A stretch of 5,832 bases of DNA. Origin: Propionibacteriaceae bacterium (GTDB lineage: Bacteria; Actinomycetota; Actinomycetes; Propionibacteriales; Propionibacteriaceae). Positions 1-5,437 of this stretch are shown piece by piece. Positions within the stretch are counted from its first letter, which is position 1, and each line of letters opens with the position of its first letter. The stretch spans positions 1 to 5,832 of the forward strand of contig JAIRXX010000380.1 in NCBI GenBank assembly GCA_031268065.1, written 5' to 3'. Both the position numbers and the translations under genes were made by a program. The notes under the pieces were generated by a model. It was not told the DNA's origin. It was given only the letters and a program-made list of their open reading frames with translations, and did not search any database.

Positions 1-73
1 CTCAGCGGGCACCCCGGAAGAAGTGGAAGGGTTCTACGCCGCCCTGCGAGAGGTATTGGAGGAGCTACGATGA
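1..73 (+). CDS. hisC: Histidinol-phosphate aminotransferase, C-terminal end (partial)
   Basis: Only the last 23 codons are present, read from base 2 to the TGA at 71-73. They translate to [20 protein letters not shown] followed by ELR. A GTPEE-x-x-x-F-x-x-ALRE-x-L ending is typical of actinobacterial HisC, a PLP enzyme that transaminates imidazole-acetol phosphate to L-histidinol phosphate, the step right after HisB. The stop codon overlaps the hisB start as ATGA at 70-73, so the two genes are probably translationally coupled. The call rests on a short tail plus gene context. Another class I/II aminotransferase could end similarly, but the hisB neighbour makes hisC by far the most likely. Confidence 0.8.
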   Translation, partial: SAGTPEEVEGFYAALREVLEELR

Positions 74-687
74 GCGAGCCAAGGACTGCGGTCGTGCATC
101 GGGTCACCAGTGAGTCCAAGGTGCGCGTCGATCTCAACCTGGACGGCGCCGGGATCGCCCAGGTCAAGACCGGGGTGGGTTTCTACGACCATATGCTCAC
201 CGCGCTGTCCAAACATTCGCTGATCGACCTCAACGTCACCACCGAGGGCGATCTGCACATCGACGGGCATCACAGCGTGGAGGACACCGCGATTGTGATC
301 GGGCAGGCGCTGCGGGAGGCTTTGGGCGACAAAGCCGGGACGCGCCGTTTCGCCGACGCGAGCGTTCCGCTGGACGAGGCGCTGGCGCACTGCGTCGTAG
401 ACTTGGCCGGACGGCCCTACGCGGTCTGCGCCGGAGAGCCTGAGGGCCAGCAATACGCCCTGATCGGCGGCTCGGGAGTTCCCTACGCCGGATCGATGAC
501 CCGCCACGTCTTGGAATCGCTGGCGCTGAACGCCGGCATCTGCCTGCACATGCGCCTGCTGTCCGGACGCGACCCGCACCACATCGTTGAGGCCCAATTC
601 AAGGCCCTGGCCCGCGCTCTGCGCGACGCGGTGGCCATCGACCCCCGCATCCAAGGGGCGATCCCGTCCACCAAGGGCAGCCTGTAG
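70..687 (+). CDS. hisB: Imidazoleglycerol-phosphate dehydratase
   Basis: This 205-aa cytoplasmic enzyme dehydrates imidazole glycerol phosphate to imidazole-acetol phosphate in histidine synthesis. It is the monofunctional form: there is no N-terminal histidinol-phosphatase domain, and the length is normal for that form. The duplicated metal-binding architecture is complete. The first half has His41 in DHML (40-43) and the HHSVED motif (67-72). The second half has His146 and HHIVE (170-174). VPLDEAL (99-105) and the C-terminal STKGSL (200-205) are also family signatures. In this family the His and Glu residues bind two Mn2+ ions. The ATG at 70 is supported by a strong ribosome binding site, GGAGGAG at 58-64, five bases upstream, and by the ATGA overlap with hisC. 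Nothing looks damaged. Confidence 0.97.
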   Translation: MSEPRTAVVHRVTSESKVRVDLNLDGAGIAQVKTGVGFYDHMLTALSKHSLIDLNVTTEGDLHIDGHHSVEDTAIVIGQALREALGDKAGTRRFADASVPLDEALAHCVVDLAGRPYAVCAGEPEGQQYALIGGSGVPYAGSMTRHVLESLALNAGICLHMRLLSGRDPHHIVEAQFKALARALRDAVAIDPRIQGAIPSTKGSL

Positions 688-714
688 CCCCCTGCGAATG
701 CCGAAACTGAACCG

Positions 715-1329
715 ATGAGCAAAGCTGTGGCCGTATTGGATTACGGTTCCGGAAATCTGCATTCGGTCACCCGCGCGTTGGCCGCCACCGGGGCGGCAGT
801 CGCGCTGACCGCCGATCCACAAGCCTGCCTGGACGCCGACGGGCTGGTTGTGCCTGGCGTCGGGGCGTTCGCGGCATGCATGGCCGGATTGCGCCAAGCG
901 CGGGGACCGCAGCTCATCGCCTCCAGATTGGCGCAGGGACGCCCGGTGCTGGGCATCTGCGTCGGCCACCAAGTCATGTTCGCCGAAGGCGTGGAGCACC
1001 AGGTGTCAACGCCGGGCATCGGCATCCTGCCTGGCGTGGTGGAAATGCTGCAGGCCAAGCCCCTGCCGCACATGGGATGGAATACGGTCTCCCCGCCGCC
1101 GGGTTCGCAGATGTTCGCCGGGATAGCGGACGAGCGTTTCTACTTCGTCCACTCCTACGCGCTGCGCCAACCGCTGCCGCCCCAGGTTGGCGCCACTTGG
1201 ACCGAGGTCGATGCAGACCGTTTCATCTCCGCCGTCGAGCACGGCCCACTGTGGTGTACCCAATTCCATCCCGAGAAGTCCGGACAGGCTGGGGCGCGAC
1301 TGCTGCGCAATTGGGTTGCTACACTCTGA
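715..1329 (+). CDS. hisH: Imidazole glycerol phosphate synthase, glutamine amidotransferase subunit
   Basis: This 204-aa class I glutamine amidotransferase releases ammonia from glutamine. HisH passes the ammonia to HisF, which converts PRFAR to imidazole glycerol phosphate plus AICAR. The N-terminal LDYGSGNLHSV (8-18) is a HisH hallmark. The nucleophile is Cys82 in GICVGHQ (80-86), and the His/Glu of the triad are His185 and Glu187 in QFHPE. PHMGWN (118-123) also matches HisH rather than other amidotransferases. One oddity: the residue after the elbow glycine is His85, where HisH usually has Met (GMQ); GHQ is the form seen in GuaA, TrpG and CarA. The ATG follows hisB by 27 nt with no clear Shine-Dalgarno sequence. 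The partner hisF is not in the window. Confidence 0.96.
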   Translation: MSKAVAVLDYGSGNLHSVTRALAATGAAVALTADPQACLDADGLVVPGVGAFAACMAGLRQARGPQLIASRLAQGRPVLGICVGHQVMFAEGVEHQVSTPGIGILPGVVEMLQAKPLPHMGWNTVSPPPGSQMFAGIADERFYFVHSYALRQPLPPQVGATWTEVDADRFISAVEHGPLWCTQFHPEKSGQAGARLLRNWVATL

Positions 1330-1361
1330 GCGCCCCCCCGAAAAGAAGAGAAAGCTAAATC

Positions 1362-2087
1362 ATGGACTTACTCGAATTGCTGCCCGCCGTAGACGTCCAA
1401 GGCGGACAGGCCGTGCAACTGGTCCAAGGCGTCGCCGGGTCGCAGAAGGTCTTTGGCGACCCGCTGGCGGCGGCCAAACGCTGGCAGTCCGAGGGTTCGC
1501 GCTGGCTGCATCTGGTGGATTTGGACGCCGCCTTTGGCCGGGGCAGCAATTACGAGGTGATCGCGGAGATAGTTTCCGCGCTGGACATCCAAGTGGAGCT
1601 GTCTGGCGGCATCCGCGACGACGACTCCCTTGACCGCGCCCTGGCCACCGGCTGCAGCCGGGTGAATATCGGCACGGCGGCGCTGGAGCGCCCCGTTTGG
1701 TGCGCCGAGATAATCGGGGAATTCGGCGACCGGATAGCCATCGGCCTCGATGTGCGCGGCAGCAGGTTGGCAGCGCGGGGCTGGACGCAGACCGGTGGCG
1801 AACTGGACGAGGCCATCGACCGGCTGGACACAGCCGGATGCGCCCGCTACGTGGTGACCGACGTGGCCAGCGACGGGATGCTCAGCGGGCCGAATATCCC
1901 GCTGCTCCACCATGTCTGCGACCGCACCCCGGCGAAAGTCGTGGCCAGCGGCGGCGTGTCGAGTCTGGACGACCTGCGCTCGCTGCGCGCGCTGGTTCCC
2001 GACGGCGTGGAAGCCGCCATCATCGGCACCGCCCTCTACGTCGGCAATTTCACCCTGCCGCAAGCCCTTGGGGTAGCCCAGGGCTAG
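1362..2087 (+). CDS. hisA: ProFAR isomerase, PriA-type (HisA, possibly bifunctional HisA/TrpF)
   Basis: A 241-aa TIM-barrel protein. HisA converts ProFAR to PRFAR; in many actinomycetes the same enzyme (PriA) also does the TrpF step of tryptophan synthesis. PriA-type signatures are LLPAVDV (6-12), [14 protein letters not shown] (50-63), ELSGGIRDD (79-87), GLDVRGS (128-134), TDVASDG (166-172) and [12 protein letters not shown] (194-205). By my alignment with remembered M. tuberculosis PriA, the catalytic aspartates are Asp11 and Asp171, and His50, Ser81, Asp130, Arg139 and Trp141 are present. Departures are Gln19 where PriA/HisA has Arg, Met173 where the motif is DGT, and Thr223 where IVGKALY has Lys/Arg. 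Whether TrpF activity remains cannot be read from sequence. The gene lies 32 nt after hisH with only a weak purine-rich ribosome site. Its TAG stop overlaps the yebC stop on the other strand. Confidence 0.93.
   Translation: MDLLELLPAVDVQGGQAVQLVQGVAGSQKVFGDPLAAAKRWQSEGSRWLHLVDLDAAFGRGSNYEVIAEIVSALDIQVELSGGIRDDDSLDRALATGCSRVNIGTAALERPVWCAEIIGEFGDRIAIGLDVRGSRLAARGWTQTGGELDEAIDRLDTAGCARYVVTDVASDGMLSGPNIPLLHHVCDRTPAKVVASGGVSSLDDLRSLRALVPDGVEAAIIGTALYVGNFTLPQALGVAQG
2063..2085. terminator. Hairpin at the hisA/yebC convergent junction, candidate bidirectional terminator
   Basis: Left arm AGCCCT (2063-2068), one bulged T (2069) and GGG (2070-2072) pair with CCC (2077-2079) and AGGGCT (2080-2085) around a GTAG tetraloop (2073-2076). 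That gives nine base pairs with one bulge. It lies in the last codons of hisA, reaches into its stop codon and sits just past the end of yebC on the minus strand. There is no T-run after it on either strand, so it is not a classical intrinsic terminator. Its place between two convergent genes with no spacer is why I propose termination or 3'-end protection. The structure is seen; the function is inferred. Confidence 0.4.
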
Positions 2088-2848
2088 TCGTCCAGCTGCT
2101 CCATGATCTCATCGGGCACGTCCTCGTTGGAGAAGACGTTCTGAACGTCGTCTAAGTCTTCCAAGGCGTCCAAGACTTTGAAGATCTTCGCGGCGGTCTC
2201 CTTGTCGCTGATCGCCTCGGTGAAGGTGGGGACGAATTGGACCTCAGCGCTCTGGTAGTCGTATCCGGCTTCCTGGACGGCTTTGCGCACCTCGACCAGA
2301 TGGGCAGGGTCGCTGATGACGGTGATCACCTCGCCATCGTCGCGGATCTCTTCGACGTCGGCGTCTATGGTCGCCTCCAGCACGTCGTCCTCTGTGGCCG
2401 GGCGTTCGCCCTTGGCGTCCACTTCGACCACACCCTTGCGGCTGAAAAGGCGCAGCACCGAGCCAACGTCTGCCATCCGCCCGCCATTGCGGGTGACGGC
2501 CACCCGGACATCCGAGGCAGAGCGGTTGCGGTTGTCTGTCAGGCATTCAATGAGCACCGCCACGCCGCCAGCCAGATAAGCCTCGTACATGATGGTCAGA
2601 TAGTCGGTGCCCGAGCCTTCGCCTCCGGCCGCACGCTTTACGGCGCGGTCGATGTTGTCATTGGGGACAGAAGTCTTCTTTGCCTTCTGGATGGCGTCGT
2701 AGAGCGTCGGATTTCCATTGGGGTCAGCGCCGCCCGTGCGTGCCGCGACTTCGATATTTTTGATCAGCTTGGCGAAGAGCTTTCCACGCTTGGCGTCGAT
2801 GGCTGCCTTCTTGTGCTTGGTGGTGGCCCATTTGGAATGACCGCTCAT
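2084..2848 (-). CDS. yebC: YebC/TACO1-family protein
   Basis: A 254-aa cytoplasmic protein of the YebC/PmpR/TACO1 family. Members have been described as DNA-binding regulators; mitochondrial TACO1 and recent bacterial work point to a role at the ribosome, easing translation of difficult (polyproline) stretches. The role here is therefore not settled. The N-terminal signature [21 protein letters not shown] (3-23) is followed by [16 protein letters not shown] (25-40), [12 protein letters not shown] (61-72), [16 protein letters not shown] (94-109) and TRNGG (119-123), with an acidic C-terminus. I chose the ATG at 2848, not a longer upstream reading, because family members begin M(A/S)GHSKW and because AGAGAGGA (complement of 2856-2863) precedes it by 7 nt. 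Its stop shares CTAG with hisA. Elsewhere yebC usually sits just upstream of ruvC on the same strand; here it is reversed. Confidence 0.95.
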   Translation of the reverse strand: MSGHSKWATTKHKKAAIDAKRGKLFAKLIKNIEVAARTGGADPNGNPTLYDAIQKAKKTSVPNDNIDRAVKRAAGGEGSGTDYLTIMYEAYLAGGVAVLIECLTDNRNRSASDVRVAVTRNGGRMADVGSVLRLFSRKGVVEVDAKGERPATEDDVLEATIDADVEEIRDDGEVITVISDPAHLVEVRKAVQEAGYDYQSAEVQFVPTFTEAISDKETAAKIFKVLDALEDLDDVQNVFSNEDVPDEIMEQLDD

Positions 2849-2874
2849 ATATCCGTCCTCTCTTTGCGGCATCG

Positions 2875-2880
2875 ATTGTA
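2875..2880 (-). promoter_or_regulatory. Candidate -10 element for yebC
   Basis: Read on the minus strand the bases are TACAAT, one mismatch from TATAAT, 26 nt upstream of the yebC start codon. Transcription would begin about 20 nt before the ATG, leaving room for the ribosome binding site. No good -35 hexamer is visible 16-18 bp upstream, so this is a position-plus-motif call only. Confidence 0.35.
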
Positions 2881-2999
2881 GTGCAAGCGGGGCTTTTCGT
2901 ACCCACCAGCGGGCGGCATCTCGGGGTTTCCGCCTCCGGGACAGGCCGGGACGGCCACCAACCGGACAACCGGCACGACCCGTCTGCCTAGCCAAAACG

Positions 3000-3026
3000 G
3001 CCAGCTTTCCACCCCGGTAAGCTGGC
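3000..3026. repeat. 8-bp perfect inverted repeat upstream of ruvC
   Basis: GCCAGCTT at 3000-3007 and AAGCTGGC at 3019-3026 are perfect reverse complements separated by 11 bases. It lies about 80 bp upstream of the probable ruvC -10 element. It could be an operator or, if transcribed, a hairpin. No T-run follows on either strand. Confidence 0.5.
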
Positions 3027-3106
3027 TCCCGGGTACATGCCCGGTGGCGGGAAACCCGGCTTTGGCGAATACGGCGAGCCAACCTGGCGCCGCAATAGTT
3101 CGCGGC

Positions 3107-3112
3107 TAGAAT
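3107..3112 (+). promoter_or_regulatory. ruvC: Candidate -10 element for the ruvCAB operon
   Basis: TAGAAT matches TATAAT at five of six positions and lies immediately before the LexA-type palindrome, so the expected start point (about 3118-3120) falls inside that operator. The best -35 candidate, CTGGCG at 3084-3089 with a 17-bp spacer, is weak. A poor -35 with an operator over the start site would suit a damage-inducible promoter, but the placement is inferred. Confidence 0.45.
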
Positions 3113-3128
3113 CCGAACAGTTGTTCGG
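3113..3128. promoter_or_regulatory. LexA-binding SOS box upstream of ruvC
   Basis: CCGAACAGTTGTTCGG is a perfect 6-4-6 palindrome, CCGAAC-N4-GTTCGG. The LexA operator in Gram-positive bacteria and actinobacteria has the core GAAC-N4-GTTC, with a mycobacterial consensus near TCGAAC-N4-GTTCGA. Here the core and its CG flanks are intact and the outermost pair is C/G instead of T/A. It sits between the probable -10 and the GGAGG ribosome site of ruvC (3133-3137), where bound LexA would block transcription. Induction of ruv genes by DNA damage is established in E. coli and reported for mycobacteria, so motif, position and target agree. Confidence 0.8.
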
Positions 3129-3142
3129 CTGTGGAGGTTTAG

Positions 3143-3670
3143 ATGCGGGTGCTTGGAGTTGACCCTGGGCTCACCCGGTGCGGGGTGGGCCTGATCGAGG
3201 GCCAATTGGGCACCCCGCTGCGCCTGATCGCGGCTGGCGTGATAAAAACGCCCGCCGACGCCGAGCATTCCAAGCGGCTGCTCAGCATAGACGAAGGTTT
3301 GGCCGAATGGATCGACACCCACCGCCCCGATGTCATCGCCGTGGAGCGGGTCTTCGCGGATCAGAACGTCCTTTCCGTGGTCGGCACCGCCCAGGCTGCC
3401 GGTCTGGCGATGGTCAACGCCGCCCGGCGCGGCATCCCAGTCCACACCCACACCCCGACAGAAGTTAAAGCCGCTATCACCGGTTCCGGACGCGCGGACA
3501 AGGCGCAGGTCAGCCACATGGTCGTGCGGATACTCAAACTCGCCACCGCCCCAAAGCCCGCCGACGCCGCCGACGCGGTGGCTTTGGCGATTTGCCACCT
3601 GTGGCGCGGGGGGGCGAACGACCGGATTGCCGAAGCGCTGGCCAAACAACAGGCTAGGAGAACACCATGA
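3143..3670 (+). CDS. ruvC: Crossover junction endodeoxyribonuclease RuvC
   Basis: A 175-aa, normal-length Holliday-junction resolvase that, as a dimer, nicks two opposing strands of the junction carried by RuvAB. The RNase H-like fold and acidic active site are complete: Asp7 in [10 protein letters not shown], Glu68 in AVERVF, and Asp141 and Asp144 in [15 protein letters not shown]. The GTAQAAG (81-87) and [20 protein letters not shown] (104-123) segments are typical of the family. The ATG at 3143 is fixed by GGAGG (3133-3137) five bases upstream and by the conserved MRVLGVDPG start. ruvC overlaps ruvA by ATGA at 3667-3670, implying coupled translation. A LexA-type box directly upstream suggests SOS control. 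A run of seven G (3608-3614) lies in the last codons. Confidence 0.97.
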   Translation: MRVLGVDPGLTRCGVGLIEGQLGTPLRLIAAGVIKTPADAEHSKRLLSIDEGLAEWIDTHRPDVIAVERVFADQNVLSVVGTAQAAGLAMVNAARRGIPVHTHTPTEVKAAITGSGRADKAQVSHMVVRILKLATAPKPADAADAVALAICHLWRGGANDRIAEALAKQQARRTP

Positions 3671-4263
3671 TCGTCCAACTCAGTGGGAAAATCGTCCAGA
3701 TCAGCGGCACCTGGGTAGCCATCGACGTCAACGGTTTTGGCGTGAAAGCCTTCTGCACCCCGGCTACCGCCGCCAAGCTGCGCCTGGGCCAGTCAGCCAC
3801 CTTGCACACCTCGCTGGTGCTGCGCCAAGACGCGGTATCCCTCTACGGCTTCGCTGACGCCGACGAGCGGGACTGCTTTGAATTGGTCCAGTCGGCCAGC
3901 GGGATAGGACCGAAAATGGCGCTGGCAGCTGTGTCGGTGCTCAGCCCGTCCGAATTGCGCGCCGCCATCGCGCAGGCCGATCTTAAAACGATCACCAAAG
4001 TGCCGGGGATCGGCAACAAGGTCGCGCAACGCCTGGTCATTGAGCTGAAAGACAAGATCGGCGCCCAGCCGGGCCTGGACACACCGTTGAATCTGATCCA
4101 AACGGCTTGGCAGCAGCAGGTCAAAGCCGGTCTGGAAGGTTTGGGATATTCCAGCCGGGACGCTGACACCGCCCTGGACAAGATAGCGGATTTCGCCGCC
4201 AGCGATCCGCAACCCGAAATGGCCGCGCTGCTGCGTGCGGCCCTGCGCAGTCTGGCGAAGTGA
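3667..4263 (+). CDS. ruvA: Holliday junction branch migration protein RuvA
   Basis: A 198-aa protein that binds four-way DNA junctions as a tetramer or octamer and loads the RuvB motor. All three domains are recognisable. An N-terminal OB-fold spans about residues 1-63 and ends with [10 protein letters not shown] tandem helix-hairpin-helix domain follows, with SGIGPKMA (78-85) and VPGIGNKVA (112-120), the glycine turns that contact DNA backbone. The C-terminal domain III (about 145-198, including [15 protein letters not shown]) binds RuvB. The second hairpin reads GNKVAQRL where GKKTAERL is common, a mild variation. The start overlaps the ruvC stop (ATGA); an AGGAG at 3656-3660 lies 6 nt upstream of the ATG and can serve as its ribosome site. 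Confidence 0.97.
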   Translation: MIVQLSGKIVQISGTWVAIDVNGFGVKAFCTPATAAKLRLGQSATLHTSLVLRQDAVSLYGFADADERDCFELVQSASGIGPKMALAAVSVLSPSELRAAIAQADLKTITKVPGIGNKVAQRLVIELKDKIGAQPGLDTPLNLIQTAWQQQVKAGLEGLGYSSRDADTALDKIADFAASDPQPEMAALLRAALRSLAK

Positions 4264-4264
4264 C

Positions 4265-5305
4265 ATGGACGAGATCAACGACGTCGGCGATGCGCTCGAC
4301 CCGCACGCGCTTCCGCAAGACCAGCCGCTCGATTCGGCGCTGCGGCCCTCCAAGCTGAGCGAATTCGGCGGCCAGGACCGGGTGAACAGCCAACTCGGCT
4401 TGGTGATTGAGGCCGCCAGGCACCGGGGATCGGTCCCAGAGCACATTCTGCTCTCCGGCCCACCGGGATTGGGCAAGACGACGTTGGCCATGATCGTGGC
4501 CAACGAGCTGGGAATGCCGCTTAGGGTGTCCAGCGGCCCAGCCATCCAACACGCCGGCGATCTGGCCGCCATCCTCTCCGGGCTGACCGAGGGCGAGGTC
4601 TTCTTCTTAGACGAAATCCACCGGATGTCGCGCCCTGCCGAAGAGACGCTCTATCTGGCGATGGAAGACTTCCGGGTGGATGTTGTGGTCGGAAAGGGCG
4701 CCGGCGCCACCTCTATCCCGCTGGAGATTCCCCCCTTCACCCTCGTTGGGGCCACCACAAGGGCTGGGCTGCTGCCCGGACCGCTGCGCGACCGTTTCGG
4801 CTTCACCGCCCAGCTCGACTTCTACGAACCGGCGGCGTTGGAAAAGATCGTCCTCCGCTCGGCTGGCCTGCTCGACATTCACCTCGACGCTGACACGGCG
4901 TCGGTCATCGCATCGCGGTCGCGCGGGACGCCGCGCATCTCCAACCGGCTGCTGCGCCGGGTGCGCGATTTCGCCCAGGTACGCGCTGCGGGCCAGCTCT
5001 CTGGGGAAATAGCGGTGCAAGCCTTGGAATTGTACGAGGTGGATTCCCTGGGGTTGGATCGGCTGGATCGGGCCGTGCTCGCCGCGCTCTGCCAGAACTT
5101 CGGCGGCGGGCCAGTCGGCCTGGGCACCTTGGCCATTGCCGTCGCGGAGGAGACCGACACCGTGGAAGAGGTGGCCGAGCCGTTCCTGGTCCGGCAAGGC
5201 TTCCTGATGCGCACCCCGCGCGGCCGGGTGGCGACTCCGAAAGCCTGGCACCATCTCGGGCTGAAGGCGCCAACAGGCCAGTCGGCGCTGTTCACCACCG
5301 GGTGA
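4265..5305 (+). CDS. ruvB: Holliday junction branch migration ATPase RuvB
   Basis: A 346-aa AAA+ motor that forms hexameric rings beside RuvA and drives branch migration by ATP hydrolysis. The Walker A motif is GPPGLGKTT (65-73), Walker B is FLDEIH (114-119) and sensor 1 is GATTR (162-166). LRDRFG (174-179) carries the arginine-finger region and [12 protein letters not shown] (221-232) is sensor 2. The C-terminal winged helix includes GGGPVGL (280-286) and RTPRGRVAT (316-324). I chose ATG 4265, one base after the ruvA stop (TGACATG). A GTG at 4235 would add ten residues encoded within ruvA, with no ribosome site and no family support. ATG 4265 also lacks a good Shine-Dalgarno sequence, so translation probably depends on coupling to ruvA. 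Leu115, in Walker B, uses the rare codon TTA. Confidence 0.97.
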   Translation: MDEINDVGDALDPHALPQDQPLDSALRPSKLSEFGGQDRVNSQLGLVIEAARHRGSVPEHILLSGPPGLGKTTLAMIVANELGMPLRVSSGPAIQHAGDLAAILSGLTEGEVFFLDEIHRMSRPAEETLYLAMEDFRVDVVVGKGAGATSIPLEIPPFTLVGATTRAGLLPGPLRDRFGFTAQLDFYEPAALEKIVLRSAGLLDIHLDADTASVIASRSRGTPRISNRLLRRVRDFAQVRAAGQLSGEIAVQALELYEVDSLGLDRLDRAVLAALCQNFGGGPVGLGTLAIAVAEETDTVEEVAEPFLVRQGFLMRTPRGRVATPKAWHHLGLKAPTGQSALFTTG

Positions 5306-5343
5306 TGCTGGACCAGCCAGTGAGCAATTGCTGTTCATCTGGG

Positions 5344-5371
5344 GCGGGGAATGGGTAAAAAGCCCCCCCGC
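5344..5371. other. GC-rich hairpin between ruvB and yajC
   Basis: GCGGGG (5344-5349) pairs with CCCCGC (5366-5371), and GGG (5353-5355) with CCC (5363-5365), leaving AAT bulged on the left and a TAAAAAG loop. The structure starts 39 nt after the ruvB stop. No T-run follows on the plus strand. It could end or attenuate ruvCAB transcription before yajC, or stabilise the 3' end of the message; the sequence does not decide. Confidence 0.35.
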
Positions 5372-5404
5372 ACGATAGGCTTTCACGTCGGAAGTGTGAC
5401 TCGT

Positions 5405-5421
5405 CCCGCAGCGCGGGCTTT
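5405..5421 (+). terminator. Small hairpin with short T-tract before yajC
   Basis: CCCGC (5405-5409) and GCGGG (5413-5417) are perfect complements with an AGC loop, followed by CTTTAG. The shape is that of a minimal intrinsic terminator, but the stem is only 5 bp and the T-tract three bases. It lies about 20 nt before the yajC start codon, so it may instead be part of the yajC leader. AGGCT (5377-5381) and AGCCT (5422-5426) could also pair around it. Confidence 0.25.
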
Positions 5422-5437
5422 AGCCTTAGGAAAACAT

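Larger units (their letters stand above)
2849..3142. other. Divergent yebC-ruvC intergenic region with inverted repeats
   Basis: These 294 bases between divergent start codons hold both promoters and no convincing gene. Several inverted repeats lie in the ruvC-proximal half. GCCAGCTT (3000-3007) pairs with AAGCTGGC (3019-3026). CCGGG (3029-3033) pairs with CCCGG (3040-3044). CGGG (3048-3051) pairs with CCCG (3055-3058) around AAA. TGGCTC (3023-3028) pairs with GAGCCA (3076-3081) and would enclose the two preceding hairpins, but it competes with the first one for bases 3023-3026. CCGC/GCGG (3090-3093/3102-3105) is a weaker pair. I found no tRNA or riboswitch signature. GC-rich DNA throws up such pairings by chance, so function is uncertain. 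Confidence 0.5.

Noticed and set aside
34..999. Long minus-strand open frame (321 codons) opposite hisB and hisH
   Set aside because: It lies wholly opposite two well-recognised genes, has an Arg/Gly/Gln-rich composition with no domain, and is the kind of antisense frame that GC-rich codon bias creates.
1368..2063. Minus-strand open frame (231 codons) opposite hisA
   Set aside because: Antisense shadow of a clear PriA-type gene; no recognisable motif, and its composition does not look like a real protein.
2237..2881. Plus-strand open frame (214 codons) opposite yebC
   Set aside because: Shadow of yebC; no family resemblance and no credible ribosome site.
2960..2973. Short direct repeat AACCGG (2960-2965 and 2968-2973)
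   Set aside because: Six bases twice in GC-rich DNA is expected by chance; no further copies or regular spacing.
3090..3120. T-loop-like bases (GTTCGCGGCTAGAATCC) suggesting a tRNA end
   Set aside because: No T-arm consensus pairing, acceptor stem or anticodon arm can be built around it; the bases are better explained by the ruvC promoter and SOS box.
2849..3649. Upstream extension of the yebC frame through the intergenic region and opposite ruvC
   Set aside because: The frame is open by chance. YebC proteins begin MSGHSKW/MAGHSKW, the ATG at 2848 has its own ribosome site, and the extension would run antisense to ruvC.
4235..4264. GTG at 4235 as an earlier ruvB start
   Set aside because: It would add ten residues lacking similarity to RuvB, has no Shine-Dalgarno sequence, and the ATG at 4265 gives the usual stop-start coupling with ruvA.
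3793..4572. Minus-strand open frame (259 codons) opposite ruvA and ruvB
   Set aside because: Antisense to two intact, motif-complete genes; nothing recognisable in its translation.
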